Below the pieces are notes generated by a model. The model was not told the DNA's origin and made no database searches. It was given only the letters and a program-made list of their open reading frames with translations. From assembly GCF_900115115.1 (NCBI RefSeq), contig NZ_FOVI01000027.1, positions 1 through 37,819 of the forward strand: 37,819 nucleotides of DNA, read 5' to 3'. This DNA is from Paenimyroides ummariense (lineage in GTDB: Bacteria; Bacteroidota; Bacteroidia; Flavobacteriales; Flavobacteriaceae). How positions within the stretch are numbered: the first letter of the stretch is position 1; every line of letters starts with the position of its first letter. The translations under genes were made by a program, and so were the position numbers. Shown here one piece after another: positions 8,417 through 18,557 of this stretch.

Positions 8417-9280
8417 ATGAAGCCAGTAAAAATAATAGAATGTCCGCGCGATGCCATGCAAGGCATTAAAATGTTTATTCCTACCGAACAAAAGGTTCAA
8501 TACATTCAATCGTTGTTGCGTTGTGGTTTTGATACATTAGATTTCGGAAGTTTCGTTTCTCCTAAAGCCATTCCGCAAATGCAGGATACTGCCGAAGTTC
8601 TGGCACAGTTGGATCTATCGGAAACCAAAACAAAATTACTGGCTATTATTGCAAATACAAAAGGTGCCGAAATGGCATCGGTTCATAACGAAATTCAGTA
8701 TTTGGGTTTTCCTTTTTCTATTTCAGAGAATTTTCAAATGCGCAATACGCATAAAACCATTGCAGAATCTATCGTTACCTTACAAGAAATTTTAGAAATC
8801 GCCAATAAAACCAATAAAGAGGTTGTTGCATATCTTTCTATGGGCTTCGGAAATCCGTATGGTGATCCTTGGAATGTTGATATTGTGGGCGAATGGACAG
8901 AAAAACTGGCGAATATGGGTGTGACTATTTTGTCGCTTTCTGATACTGTTGGATCTTCCACTGCAGAAGATATTGATTATCTTTTTTCTAATTTGATACC
9001 TAAATATCCTAATATTGAATTTGGTGCACATTTGCATACTACTCCAGATGCTTGGTTCGAAAAAGTTGATGCTGCCTATAAAGCAGGCTGTATTCGTTTT
9101 GATGGAGCTATTAAAGGATTTGGTGGCTGTCCAATGGCAAAAGATGATTTAACAGGAAATATGCCTACCGAAAAAATGTTGAGTTATTTTACGGCAAATA
9201 AAGCTGCGACCAACGTTCAGATGACTTCTTTTGAAGCTGCTTATAACGAAGCGTTGAAGATATTTAATTTTTATCACTAA
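8417..9280 (+). CDS. mvaB: Hydroxymethylglutaryl-CoA lyase
   Basis: A 287-residue TIM-barrel protein of the HMGL-like family. VKIIECPRDAMQG at the N terminus replaces the usual VGPRDGLQ substrate loop. GFDTLDFGSFVSPKAIPQM, SLSDTVGSS, the metal-binding HLHTT and the late GCIRFDGAIKGFGGCPMAKDDLTGN loop with the catalytic cysteine are all present. Known reaction: HMG-CoA to acetoacetate and acetyl-CoA, the last step of leucine breakdown. The ATG at 8417 is chosen because the conserved core begins four residues later and the bases just upstream form a consensus promoter box. The gene is followed by guaB but separated by a likely guaB promoter. No other leucine-degradation gene is in the window. 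Confidence 0.9.
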   Translation: MKPVKIIECPRDAMQGIKMFIPTEQKVQYIQSLLRCGFDTLDFGSFVSPKAIPQMQDTAEVLAQLDLSETKTKLLAIIANTKGAEMASVHNEIQYLGFPFSISENFQMRNTHKTIAESIVTLQEILEIANKTNKEVVAYLSMGFGNPYGDPWNVDIVGEWTEKLANMGVTILSLSDTVGSSTAEDIDYLFSNLIPKYPNIEFGAHLHTTPDAWFEKVDAAYKAGCIRFDGAIKGFGGCPMAKDDLTGNMPTEKMLSYFTANKAATNVQMTSFEAAYNEALKIFNFYH

Positions 9281-9306
9281 AATTTTATTATATCGCAAAA
9301 AATCAT

Positions 9307-10812
<1,506 letters not shown>

Positions 10813-10848
10813 TTACAATACATAAATACAAAATCCGATCAAATGAAC

Positions 10849-10887
10849 ATGCCCCAAAAAAGTTAGACACTATTTGGGGCATTTTTA
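10849..10887 (+). terminator. Terminator hairpin with IS-end-like loop
   Basis: ATGCCCCAAA (10849-10858) pairs with TTTGGGGCAT (10873-10882), then a T-run. The loop AAAGTTAGACACTA is nearly the same as the loop of the hairpin at 31443-31489, while the stems differ. It presumably ends guaB transcription. Confidence 0.8.
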
Positions 10888-10972
10888 TAGAGCGCAAAGT
10901 AAAAAACAATGTAGTGTTAAGCTTAAACACGAAATTCGTAAGTATCTTTCTTAACTCTGCTGTTAAAATAAA

Positions 10973-11623
10973 TCACTTCTTAACCAAAACCGTAAAAAAA
11001 CTACGATTAACCATTTCGTTTGTTTTGCTGGAAACTTGTTCGGTTTGTGAAATACTATTTAGAATTTTAAATTGATTTTTCTGTAATAATTCTTCTGCAT
11101 CTTTTAAACTGTAAAGGTTGAAGCCAAAAGGTGTAAACGGTAGTTTGTCCATAAACGATTTATCGGCGAAAGTTAATGCGAAAATACCGTTTGGTTTTAG
11201 AACCCGATAAATTTCATTTAAAAGCAAATCTGGGTTTTTCCAGAAGTAAAGGGTATTAACTGTGAAAATCTTATCGAAGGCTGCGTCATCAAAAGGAATT
11301 TCAGTTCCGTTGTATAATTCAAATTTAGCGGAATTGTTTTCAATATAATTTTGATTTGACTTTGTTGCTTCCTGTTGCATCAATTCAGAAATTTCTAATC
11401 CGAAATACTTTAAATTCTTCGCTTGATTCATTAAAAAAGGTAAATGCCCGCAATTGCCGTGACCTAATTCCAAAACAATATCATTCTTATCTAAATTTAA
11501 AGATGTAATGGTGTGTTTAGTCATACCAATATTGGTTGCGTTCATCATATTTGCGACTTCAATTCCTGTTTCGCCTTCCGGATTTCCCAATTGTTTAGCT
11601 AAATCCTTTAAATCGTCTTTCAT
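10973..11623 (-). CDS. SAM-dependent methyltransferase, class I
   Basis: A 216-residue class I methyltransferase (Methyltransf_11/UbiE-like). SAM-binding motif I is VLELGHGNCGH (residues 50-60). An acidic post-I position follows in YFGLEIS, then FDKIFTVNTLYFWKNPDLLLNEIYRVLKPNGIFALTF covers motifs II-III. The substrate is unknown. The first 45 residues (DDLKDLAKQLGNPEGETGIEVANMMNATN) are a recognisable lead-in seen in bacterial small-molecule methyltransferases, so a quinone or lipid substrate is possible but unproven. It is transcribed alone, facing guaB. Its start at 11623 is the first ATG and is preceded by an A/T-rich stretch. Confidence 0.82.
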   Translation of the reverse strand: MKDDLKDLAKQLGNPEGETGIEVANMMNATNIGMTKHTITSLNLDKNDIVLELGHGNCGHLPFLMNQAKNLKYFGLEISELMQQEATKSNQNYIENNSAKFELYNGTEIPFDDAAFDKIFTVNTLYFWKNPDLLLNEIYRVLKPNGIFALTFADKSFMDKLPFTPFGFNLYSLKDAEELLQKNQFKILNSISQTEQVSSKTNEMVNRSFFTVLVKK

Positions 11624-11702
11624 AAAAAATCGTTTGGTTTAAAGTTATTGATAATTTCAATTTTGCATTTACATTATTTCTAAAAAGTGTTATATAATTA
11701 AG

Positions 11703-11729
11703 AAACGCCGACAATTGCCGGCGTTTTCT
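11703..11729. terminator. GC-rich terminator hairpin
   Basis: AAACGCCG (11703-11710) pairs with CGGCGTTT (11719-11726), with a short T-run. It lies 12 bases after the stop of the S9 peptidase on the minus strand and is the likely end of that transcript. Confidence 0.7.
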
Positions 11730-11737
11730 ATAAAGTA

Positions 11738-14161
11738 TTATTTTTTATTCTTTAAATGTTTATCTAAAAACTGTTCTTGTTCCCAAAGTAGGTGTAAAAT
11801 GTTTTCTTTAGCAACATAACTGTGACTTTCTTTCGGTAAAATTACCATACGTACCGGTGCTCCTAAACCTTTCAAGGCTTGAAAATAACGTTCGGTTTGT
11901 AACGTGAAAGTTCCCGGATTGTTATCTGCTTCACCATGAACCAATAACATTGGTGTTTTCATTTTTTCAGCATTCATGAAAGGCGACATGGTGTTGTAAA
12001 CATTAGGAACTTCCCAATAATTACGTTGTTCGCTTTGAAAACCAAACGGAGTTAACGTTCTGTTATACGCGCCAGAACGCGCGATTCCACAAGCAAAAAG
12101 TTTGGTGTGTGCTAGTAAATTCGCTGTCATGAACGCTCCGTACGAATGTCCGCCAACACCAACACGTGTTCTGTCAATATATCCTAATTTATCAACAGCA
12201 TCAATCGCAGCTTCAGCATTCATTGCTAATTGCTCAATAAATGTGTCGTTAGGTTCTTGCGTTCCTTCGCCAATAATCGGGAAAGCAGCATCGTCTAAAA
12301 CCGCGTAACCTTTTGCAGCCCAATAAACAAACGATCCGTAGTAAGGAAACGTGAATTCGTTAGGATTTGCAGACGATTGACCCGCACTATTTTTGTCTTT
12401 ATATTCTGCAGGATACGCCCAAATTAACAAAGGCAGTTTTTGCTTGTGATTTTTACGATCGTAACCAGCAGGTAAATACAACGTTCCAGACAATTCAACA
12501 CCGTCTTTACGTTTGTACTTAATTACTTCTTTATGAACATCTTTAATACTTTCGAACGGATTTTTGTTGAAGGTAATCTGCTTTAAATCTTTTTTAGATT
12601 TGATGTTGCGGAAATAGTAATTCGGATAATCGTTTTTAGATTGAATATTTACCAAAACATCACCTTTTTTAATATCAATAATTTCAGAAATCGATTCGAT
12701 ACGATCTGTAAGGTTCGATTGATACAAACGGTTTGTTTTTAAAGTAGCCAGATCTAATTCATCGATAAAAGGAAACTGACCTTCTTTGGTATGACCTTCG
12801 CCAATTAAATACAGTTTGTTGTTTTCTTTTTGCAGTGTGTATCTTCCAAAATCATTCTTTTTTGTTTGAAAATCACCCGGATCGCTGTAAATATCCTGAT
12901 AATTTCTATCCCATATTGTTACTAACTCCGACTTTTTAGAAGGATTGAACAAATAGGTTTTAATGTTTCGGGTATCGTACCATTGATCGTAAACAATTGC
13001 AGTTTCATCATCGCCCCAAGCAATTCCTCCAAAACGTTGTGTGGTTTTCGTTAGTAACTCAGGCTGATTTTTAAACGGAGCTTCCCAAGTGTATAAGGCA
13101 TCGCGTTTTTCTACACTTTTGGCAGGATCACCGCCATCTAAAGCTTCAACAAAAAACAAAGTCGCAGGTTTGTCACCTCTCCAGCTCATGCTGCGTTTTC
13201 CTTCACGAACCGCCATGAAACCTTTGGGCATCACTTCGCTTAAAGGAACATCGTTTACCAACTTTACCTCTTTACCTTCAGTCGTGTAAGCGATTGTTTT
13301 CATTGGGAAACGGCTTAACGGCACCAAGTACGAAAACGGTTTTTGAATAGTTGTTAGTAAAATGTAATTTCCATCGGGCGAAAAAGTTTCACCAGAATAT
13401 AAATCGGCTTTTTTAAATAGTTTTTTGTTTCCGTTTAAATCAATCGTGTATAATTCAGAAGTTACAATGGTTTCAAAATTCGTTTCATCGGTTTTATTCT
13501 TTAATAAATCCTGATACGTTCTGTTTTGCGAAACCACACCTTCTTCGGCAGTAGAAACAATAGGTCCGGTTGGTATTGCCTTTGCAGCGTCGATTAATGC
13601 TTTACGGTTTGCAGGAATCACTTTAATCAACATTTCATTGCTGTTTTTATACCACGTAATTGGGTTGCCTAAATTGGCATTTAAAACGGCATCGGTCAGT
13701 TTTTTTGCAGTGGCTGTCGGTAAATCTAAAATCCACAATTCGTTACCAGTTGCCGTAGTGTTTGTAAAAGCCAGTTTGGTTTCGTTAGGTGCCCAAGTTA
13801 CGTTGCTTATCAGCGCATTTGCAGGCAAACCTTTAACGTTGGTTTCGGTTTTATCGTTCGTTTTTTTAATTTTGATATTGTTGATGAACGATGCCGTGCT
13901 CGAAATATTAGTTATCGGGTTAATACGCAAACCACCCAAACGCAATTCGTCTTGATTTAATTCATCAAGACTTTTGTAAGTGTTTCTATACGATAAAACC
14001 ATCCATTCTTTATTGGTATTCATTGATACCGTTGGGGCGCGATCGTAATCTGCCAATTGTAAAATTTCTTTCGATGGTTTTTGATACGTAATATTTTCTT
14101 GTGCAATCATAGGCGCAGTGGCTAATAATAATGCCAAAAGTGTTTGTTTTATTTTTTTCAT
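11738..14161 (-). CDS. Secreted S9-family peptidase (prolyl oligopeptidase fold, glutamyl-endopeptidase-like)
   Basis: An 807-residue exported serine peptidase. The N terminus KKIKQTLLALLLATAPMIAQ is a Sec signal peptide ending at the AQ site. Residues about 30-530 form a WD/PD40-like propeller with repeats such as SNVTWAPNETKLAFTN and ETFSPDGNYILLTT. The C-terminal alpha/beta hydrolase domain has the triad S673 in GGHSYGAF, D746 in GEADNN and H780 in ESHSYVAKEN. The long form and the segment around SGAYNRTLTPFGFQSEQRNYWE suggest the S9D group, whose plant member is a glutamyl endopeptidase; this subfamily call is from memory. Likely role: periplasmic peptide degradation. Single gene, with a TATTTTTG -7-like box at 14179-14186 on the minus strand. 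Confidence 0.9.
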   Translation of the reverse strand: MKKIKQTLLALLLATAPMIAQENITYQKPSKEILQLADYDRAPTVSMNTNKEWMVLSYRNTYKSLDELNQDELRLGGLRINPITNISSTASFINNIKIKKTNDKTETNVKGLPANALISNVTWAPNETKLAFTNTTATGNELWILDLPTATAKKLTDAVLNANLGNPITWYKNSNEMLIKVIPANRKALIDAAKAIPTGPIVSTAEEGVVSQNRTYQDLLKNKTDETNFETIVTSELYTIDLNGNKKLFKKADLYSGETFSPDGNYILLTTIQKPFSYLVPLSRFPMKTIAYTTEGKEVKLVNDVPLSEVMPKGFMAVREGKRSMSWRGDKPATLFFVEALDGGDPAKSVEKRDALYTWEAPFKNQPELLTKTTQRFGGIAWGDDETAIVYDQWYDTRNIKTYLFNPSKKSELVTIWDRNYQDIYSDPGDFQTKKNDFGRYTLQKENNKLYLIGEGHTKEGQFPFIDELDLATLKTNRLYQSNLTDRIESISEIIDIKKGDVLVNIQSKNDYPNYYFRNIKSKKDLKQITFNKNPFESIKDVHKEVIKYKRKDGVELSGTLYLPAGYDRKNHKQKLPLLIWAYPAEYKDKNSAGQSSANPNEFTFPYYGSFVYWAAKGYAVLDDAAFPIIGEGTQEPNDTFIEQLAMNAEAAIDAVDKLGYIDRTRVGVGGHSYGAFMTANLLAHTKLFACGIARSGAYNRTLTPFGFQSEQRNYWEVPNVYNTMSPFMNAEKMKTPMLLVHGEADNNPGTFTLQTERYFQALKGLGAPVRMVILPKESHSYVAKENILHLLWEQEQFLDKHLKNKK

Positions 14162-14237
14162 TTATAATCGGGTTTTTACAAAAATAAGTATTTTATCTGT
14201 TTGAAATTATAATTAAATTAGCCTATATAAAATAGTT

Positions 14238-15251
14238 ATGAATATGTATCATTCAAAAATAAACGGTTTGGGCTTTTATGTGCCTGAAAACGTTGTAACC
14301 AATAACGATTTATCGAAATTAATGGATACAAACGATGAATGGATCCAGGAACGAACCGGAATAAAAGAACGCCGCCATGTGGTGTTACCGGAAGATACTA
14401 CTTCGGGTATGGCATTGAAAGCGTCGAAAATTGCTATTGAACGTGCCGGAATTGATAAGAACGATATTGATTTTATTGTATTTGCCACTTTAAGTCCCGA
14501 TTATTATTTTCCTGGTCCCGGAGTTACACTTCAAAAAGAATTAGGAATAAAAACGGTTGGAGCATTAGATGTTCGCAATCAATGTTCAGGATTTATTTAT
14601 GCACTTTCGGTTGCCGACCAATTCATAAAAACCGGAATGTATAAAAATGTTTTGGTTGTTGGATCTGAAATTCATTCGAAAGGATTGGATATGACAACGC
14701 GTGGACGTGGCGTTTCGGTGATTTTTGGCGATGGAGCAGGAGCAGTGGTTTTAAGTAGAGCCGAAGATTTATCGAAAGGAATTTTATCTACTCACTTACA
14801 TTCAGAAGGAGAGCATGCCGAAGAATTGGCATTGATTGCTCCCGGAATGGGTAAACGTTGGGTTACCGATATCATTAATGAAAATAATCCGGAAGATGAA
14901 TCGTATTACCCACACATGAACGGACAATTTGTGTTTAAAAATGCCGTGGTTCGATTTTCAGAAGTGATAAATGAAGGATTGCAAGCAAATAATCTGCAGG
15001 TTTCTGATATCAATATGTTAATTCCGCACCAAGCAAATTTGCGTATATCACAATTTATCCAACAAAAATTTAAACTGACCGATGATCAAGTGTATAACAA
15101 CATCATGAAATACGGTAATACAACAGCGGCATCGGTACCTATTGCACTAACTGAAGCGTGGGAAAACGGAAAAATTAAAGAAGGTGATTTAGTGGTACTT
15201 GCAGCGTTTGGAAGTGGTTTTACATGGGCAAGTGCAATAATTCGTTGGTAA
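14238..15251 (+). CDS. fabH: Beta-ketoacyl-ACP synthase III family protein
   Basis: A 337-residue FabH-type condensing enzyme; family role is starting fatty-acid chains by joining acyl-CoA with malonyl-ACP. The catalytic triad is C116 (in DVRNQCSGF), H264 (IPHQANLRI) and N294 (KYGNTTAAS). TNDEWIQERTGIKERR and the closing AAFGSGFTWASAIIRW are also conserved. It is not in a fab/rpmF cluster. Bacteroidota often carry more than one FabH-like protein, so this could be a paralog with a special acyl substrate; the symbol is a family assignment. The start may be 14238 or the ATG two codons later. No terminator separates it from the next gene, but a promoter for that gene lies across its end. Confidence 0.85.
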   Translation: MNMYHSKINGLGFYVPENVVTNNDLSKLMDTNDEWIQERTGIKERRHVVLPEDTTSGMALKASKIAIERAGIDKNDIDFIVFATLSPDYYFPGPGVTLQKELGIKTVGALDVRNQCSGFIYALSVADQFIKTGMYKNVLVVGSEIHSKGLDMTTRGRGVSVIFGDGAGAVVLSRAEDLSKGILSTHLHSEGEHAEELALIAPGMGKRWVTDIINENNPEDESYYPHMNGQFVFKNAVVRFSEVINEGLQANNLQVSDINMLIPHQANLRISQFIQQKFKLTDDQVYNNIMKYGNTTAASVPIALTEAWENGKIKEGDLVVLAAFGSGFTWASAIIRW

Positions 15252-15272
15252 AAAACTTGTAGTTTAAATTTG
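15245..15272 (+). promoter_or_regulatory. Predicted promoter of the fatty acid hydroxylase gene
   Basis: TTG (15245-15247), 17 bases, then a perfect TAAATTTG (15265-15272). The box straddles the fabH stop region and lies 33 bases before the ATG at 15306. The in-frame TTG at 15270 lies inside this box and is rejected as a start. Confidence 0.65.
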
Positions 15273-15305
15273 TTGTTAGTAAATTACAACTCAAAAAAAA
15301 GAGTA

Positions 15306-15989
15306 ATGAAAGGTCAAAGAGTAGAAAATTCAGGACAGGCACAACTGTTCAAAAATCCGTTTTTAGAACTTCTAACCAAAGGTCATCCCGCATTAAGCTG
15401 GGGTATTCACGTACCTATTTTAATGTACTGTTTTTATTACGGATATGTGAATTATAACATGTCTGTAATAACAATGCTTGGTGTGTTTGTTTTTGCTTTG
15501 TTTTTTTGGACATTTTTTGAATATATTGCACACCGTTATATTTTTCATTTAATAAGCGAAAAAGAAAGCATGCAAAAGTTTGCCTACATTATGCACGGAA
15601 ACCACCACCATTATCCGAAAGATAAAACACGTTTGTTTATGCCACCCGTACCAAGTTTAATAATAGCAGCGGCGTTGTTCGGTATTCAATATATGGTTCT
15701 TGGTAAATATGCCTTTGCGTTTTACCCTGGCTTTATTTTAGGTTGGTTAATGTATGCGTCTATGCATTATTTAATTCACGCAATTGAACCCCCGTTTAAG
15801 TTTTTACAGCCTTTATGGCGCAACCACCATTTGCACCATTACAGAAACGATAATTTGGGTTTTGGTGTAAGCAATACTTTATGGGATAAGGTTTTTGGTA
15901 CAATGTTCGATTTTAAAAAGGATAAAATCGACAAACGAAAATCAAGAGAATTAATGTTTGATAAAGAAACAAAAAGCGAAACTGTTTAG
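15306..15989 (+). CDS. Fatty acid hydroxylase/sterol desaturase-family membrane enzyme
   Basis: A 227-residue integral membrane di-iron enzyme. The histidine clusters of the superfamily are HRYIFH, HGNHHHYPKD, HYLIH and RNHHLHHYRNDN, in that order, between about four hydrophobic segments. The spacing and the HGNHHHYPKDKTR/LFMPP block resemble the FA2H/Scs7 branch, which 2-hydroxylates fatty acids of sphingolipids and ceramides. A role in making hydroxylated lipid chains in this organism is therefore an inference. Being directly after a FabH-type gene supports a lipid role. The stop codon lies in the loop of the terminator that follows. Confidence 0.85.
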   Translation: MKGQRVENSGQAQLFKNPFLELLTKGHPALSWGIHVPILMYCFYYGYVNYNMSVITMLGVFVFALFFWTFFEYIAHRYIFHLISEKESMQKFAYIMHGNHHHYPKDKTRLFMPPVPSLIIAAALFGIQYMVLGKYAFAFYPGFILGWLMYASMHYLIHAIEPPFKFLQPLWRNHHLHHYRNDNLGFGVSNTLWDKVFGTMFDFKKDKIDKRKSRELMFDKETKSETV

Positions 15990-16003
15990 GTTTCGCTTTT
16001 TTT
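15973..16003. terminator. Bidirectional terminator overlapping a stop codon
   Basis: AAAGCGAAAC (15973-15982) pairs with GTTTCGCTTT (15990-15999), with T-runs both ways. The left arm and loop are the last codons and stop of the hydroxylase gene. It serves that gene and the convergent lipoprotein gene. Confidence 0.85.
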
Positions 16004-16031
16004 ATATTAAGATAAAAGGAATTGATTATAA

Positions 16032-16388
16032 TTAATATGGTTTTTTCGCAAATTGAATGGTAACAAATTCACTATCTACATATCCGGCTCTACGAGCTTG
16101 TACTTTAACTTCACCAATAGTTGATTGTGTATAAGTGCTTCCAGGAATTGCTTTGCCGTCAACATAAAAAACTGCATCAGTTACTTGAGTTGAACCACTC
16201 ATTGCTTGAAACATTGCTTGAGTACCTAAAGGTCTGAATGTTCCGTTATGAACAATTCTTAATTGTTCACCAACATTAGGGTTAGGATTAGGATTAGGAA
16301 TTTCCACTACCGAATCGTCTCCAGAACATGAAGTAAAGCCAATTGTTGAAAAGGTTGTTATTGCAATAAAGAAAAATATCTTTTTCAT
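16032..16388 (-). CDS. Small lipoprotein with Pro-Asn repeat linker
   Basis: A 118-residue lipoprotein. The signal peptide KKIFFFIAITTFSTIGFTSC ends in a lipobox, with the lipid-bearing cysteine near residue 21. The following SGDDS carries acidic residues of the kind that, in Flavobacteriaceae, mark lipoproteins for the cell surface. A (PN)4 linker comes next, encoded by four tandem TTAGGR hexamers on the plus strand (16276-16299). The remaining 70 residues (VTDAVFYVDGKAIPGSTYTQSTIGEVKVQARRAGYVDS) read as one Ig-like or PEGA-like beta domain. Function is unknown. Confidence 0.75.
   Translation of the reverse strand: MKKIFFFIAITTFSTIGFTSCSGDDSVVEIPNPNPNPNVGEQLRIVHNGTFRPLGTQAMFQAMSGSTQVTDAVFYVDGKAIPGSTYTQSTIGEVKVQARRAGYVDSEFVTIQFAKKPY
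16276..16299. repeat. Hexanucleotide tandem repeat (TTAGGR)4
   Basis: TTAGGG followed by three TTAGGA units inside the lipoprotein gene. It encodes the Pro-Asn linker, so copy-number change would lengthen or shorten the linker without changing frame. Confidence 0.8.
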
Positions 16389-16629
16389 CTTAAATTTTTA
16401 AGTTTAATTATTATAAAAATAAAATAATGCCATAAAAATACAAAAAATATTTATTTATTAAATATTTATAAGATAAATATTCAGTTAAAGTATCAAATCA
16501 AAATTAATTATGAAATATTTAAAAGTGTATACTTATAATTATGAATGTTTGTTTTAATTTTAAAATAAAACATTTTTTTTTATTTTATAAGTGTTAAATT
16601 TTATTAAATTTACATATAAATCAAAAAAC

Positions 16630-18012
16630 ATGCACATTATGGTAAAGAAAGTACTTATTTTATTACTTATATCTACAAAAGCATTCTGTCAGGTACAAAT
16701 TGGTCAAGACATTCATGGTGAGGGTAATTTCTCTAACGTCGTTTTATCTTCATATGGAAATATAGTTGCTGTATCCGATACAAGTCAAGGTAATGCAACA
16801 AAAGTTTATGAAGACATTTCAGGAGTATGGAGCCAAATAGGTCAAAATATACCTATTAGAGGTTTTTCTGTTTCTCTATCTTCTTTTGGAAATATAGTAG
16901 CCGTGGGGGACAATTTAAATAACAATGTAAATGGAATTAAAGCAGGAGCCGTTGGTGTTTATGAATTTGATATGGGTATATGGAAACAGAAAGGGCAAAC
17001 TATTCATGGAAAATCCGTAGAAGAGCAAAGTGGATTTAGTGTTTCACTTTCATCTAACGGGAATACTGTAGCCATAGGTGCGCCTTATAAAGATTGGCAA
17101 GGGAACTTTAACAGTCCAGAAGGAGTTACCCGTGTTTATAATTTCAACAATATTTCGAAAACTTGGAATCAAGTTGGTCAAGACATAAATGGTAACGGTT
17201 GGGGATATTACAGCGGAACCAGTGTTTCTCTTTCTGCTGACGGAAATGTGTTAGCAGTTGGTACTATTTTTGAATCTTCGTCTGGAGTTGTAAGAGTTTA
17301 CAGAAATGTAAATGGGGTATGGACTCAAATAGGGCAAACTATCAAAGGAGATGGGACTGGTGACCGGTTTGGTCGCAGTGTTTCTCTTTCTTCAGACGGA
17401 ACAATTATAGCTATTGGTGGATATCGAAATAACGGGAACGGACTTTATAAAGGGCATGTGCGAGTTTATAAAAACATATCTAACGTATGGACACAAATAG
17501 GGAGTGATATATACGGACAGACAGATTATGAGCAATTTGGTTTTGATGTTTCCTTATCATCAGATGGTAGTACGGTGGCTATTGGAGCATTAATGGAGTC
17601 TCCGAATACGATTACAGGTGGTACTCGAATCTATAAAAATATCTCTAATGTGTGGACCAAAATACATAATGATATAAATTTTGGGTATTATGTTTCTCTT
17701 TCTGCAAATGGAGAAAGGGTTGCTGTAAAACGTCATGGAACCACAAAAGTTTTTGATTTAAGATCAGCATCAAATAATGCATTCTCAGAAAATGATTTTA
17801 GTATCTACCCTAATCCAGCTACAGATATTTTAAATATTACTATAAACGAAAATCTAATTTTAGAAAAAGTAACTTTTTACAATACTTTAGGTCAGGTTGT
17901 TAAAGTTGCAAACGATACAACTGTTAATATAAGTAATTTATCATCAGGACTATATTTTGTTGAAGTATATACTAATATTGGAAAAGCTGTTAAAAAATTA
18001 ATTATTAAGTAA
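16630..18012 (+). CDS. Secreted seven-repeat propeller protein with type IX sorting domain
   Basis: A protein of about 460 residues. A signal peptide (VKKVLILLLISTKAFCQ) is followed by seven units of about 50-60 residues, each with a version of VSLSSDGNTVAIGA and most ending VYKNISNVWTQIG. The cores begin VVLSSYG, VSLSSFG, VSLSSNG, VSLSADG, VSLSSDG, VSLSSDG and VSLSANG, which fits a seven-bladed beta-propeller. The last 75 residues (YPNPATDILNI to YFVEVYTNIGKAVKKLIIK) are a type A sorting domain of the type IX secretion system, so it should reach the cell surface or medium. The start is the ATG at 16630 after an A-rich stretch; the ATG at 16639 is equally possible. The binding partner is unknown. 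It is preceded by 240 bases of very AT-rich sequence with no gene. Confidence 0.85.
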   Translation: MHIMVKKVLILLLISTKAFCQVQIGQDIHGEGNFSNVVLSSYGNIVAVSDTSQGNATKVYEDISGVWSQIGQNIPIRGFSVSLSSFGNIVAVGDNLNNNVNGIKAGAVGVYEFDMGIWKQKGQTIHGKSVEEQSGFSVSLSSNGNTVAIGAPYKDWQGNFNSPEGVTRVYNFNNISKTWNQVGQDINGNGWGYYSGTSVSLSADGNVLAVGTIFESSSGVVRVYRNVNGVWTQIGQTIKGDGTGDRFGRSVSLSSDGTIIAIGGYRNNGNGLYKGHVRVYKNISNVWTQIGSDIYGQTDYEQFGFDVSLSSDGSTVAIGALMESPNTITGGTRIYKNISNVWTKIHNDINFGYYVSLSANGERVAVKRHGTTKVFDLRSASNNAFSENDFSIYPNPATDILNITINENLILEKVTFYNTLGQVVKVANDTTVNISNLSSGLYFVEVYTNIGKAVKKLIIK

Positions 18013-18063
18013 TTTTAATTATTAGAAATTAATAACTTATTATTTTACATCGTGAAATTCTAA

Positions 18064-18546
18064 ATGAAACAAGTAGTATCATTTTACAATTATACCTTTT
18101 TAATATTAAGTGTATTAATGCTTGTATTTTGTGTATATAGTTTATATTCAAAACCTGTAGATAATGCTATTGATTTTACAGTTATTGATACAAAGTCAAT
18201 CGCTAAATTAGAACCAAGTTTTTTAAAAAAGTTAGATGAAGAAATACCTTTGCCAGAACCAGAACCTATGTATGAGTCTGAAGATAATGGAACTATAATT
18301 TGTGGTGGTTGGAGCGAACGTATTGTTTTTAATGCAGTTAAATTATCAAATAAAGATTTGTTACAGAAAGTTGATAAAATCATTGATTCAATTAGATTGA
18401 ATGATTTAGAACGGCGCGTTCACATTAATATTGTTTCGAGTAAAGAAACTCCCTACCAAACGTTTATTGATGTTTTGGATTTGTTTTATAAAAAGAACAG
18501 TAGAATTTACGGACTACATAAAGAAACTATTTTTTGGATTGAATAA
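18064..18546 (+). CDS. Hypothetical single-pass membrane protein, possibly ExbD-like
   Basis: I do not recognise this 160-residue protein with certainty. It has one N-terminal membrane helix (about residues 9-29), then a Pro/Glu-rich stretch (LDEEIPLPEPEPMYESE), an ICGGW segment, and a C-terminal part (about 95-158) with alternating helices and strands. The topology and the late PYQTFIDVLDLFYKK segment recall ExbD/TolR proteins, whose C-terminal domain works in the periplasm. The usual membrane aspartate of ExbD is not evident, so this is a weak suggestion. It precedes a 52-residue membrane protein by 11 bases and both probably share a transcript. Confidence 0.6.
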   Translation: MKQVVSFYNYTFLILSVLMLVFCVYSLYSKPVDNAIDFTVIDTKSIAKLEPSFLKKLDEEIPLPEPEPMYESEDNGTIICGGWSERIVFNAVKLSNKDLLQKVDKIIDSIRLNDLERRVHINIVSSKETPYQTFIDVLDLFYKKNSRIYGLHKETIFWIE

Positions 18547-18557
18547 TTTTCTACAAC

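Noticed and set aside
15270..15305. TTG start for the fatty acid hydroxylase
   Set aside because: The TTG is part of a perfect TAAATTTG promoter box; the ATG at 15306 gives the normal protein.
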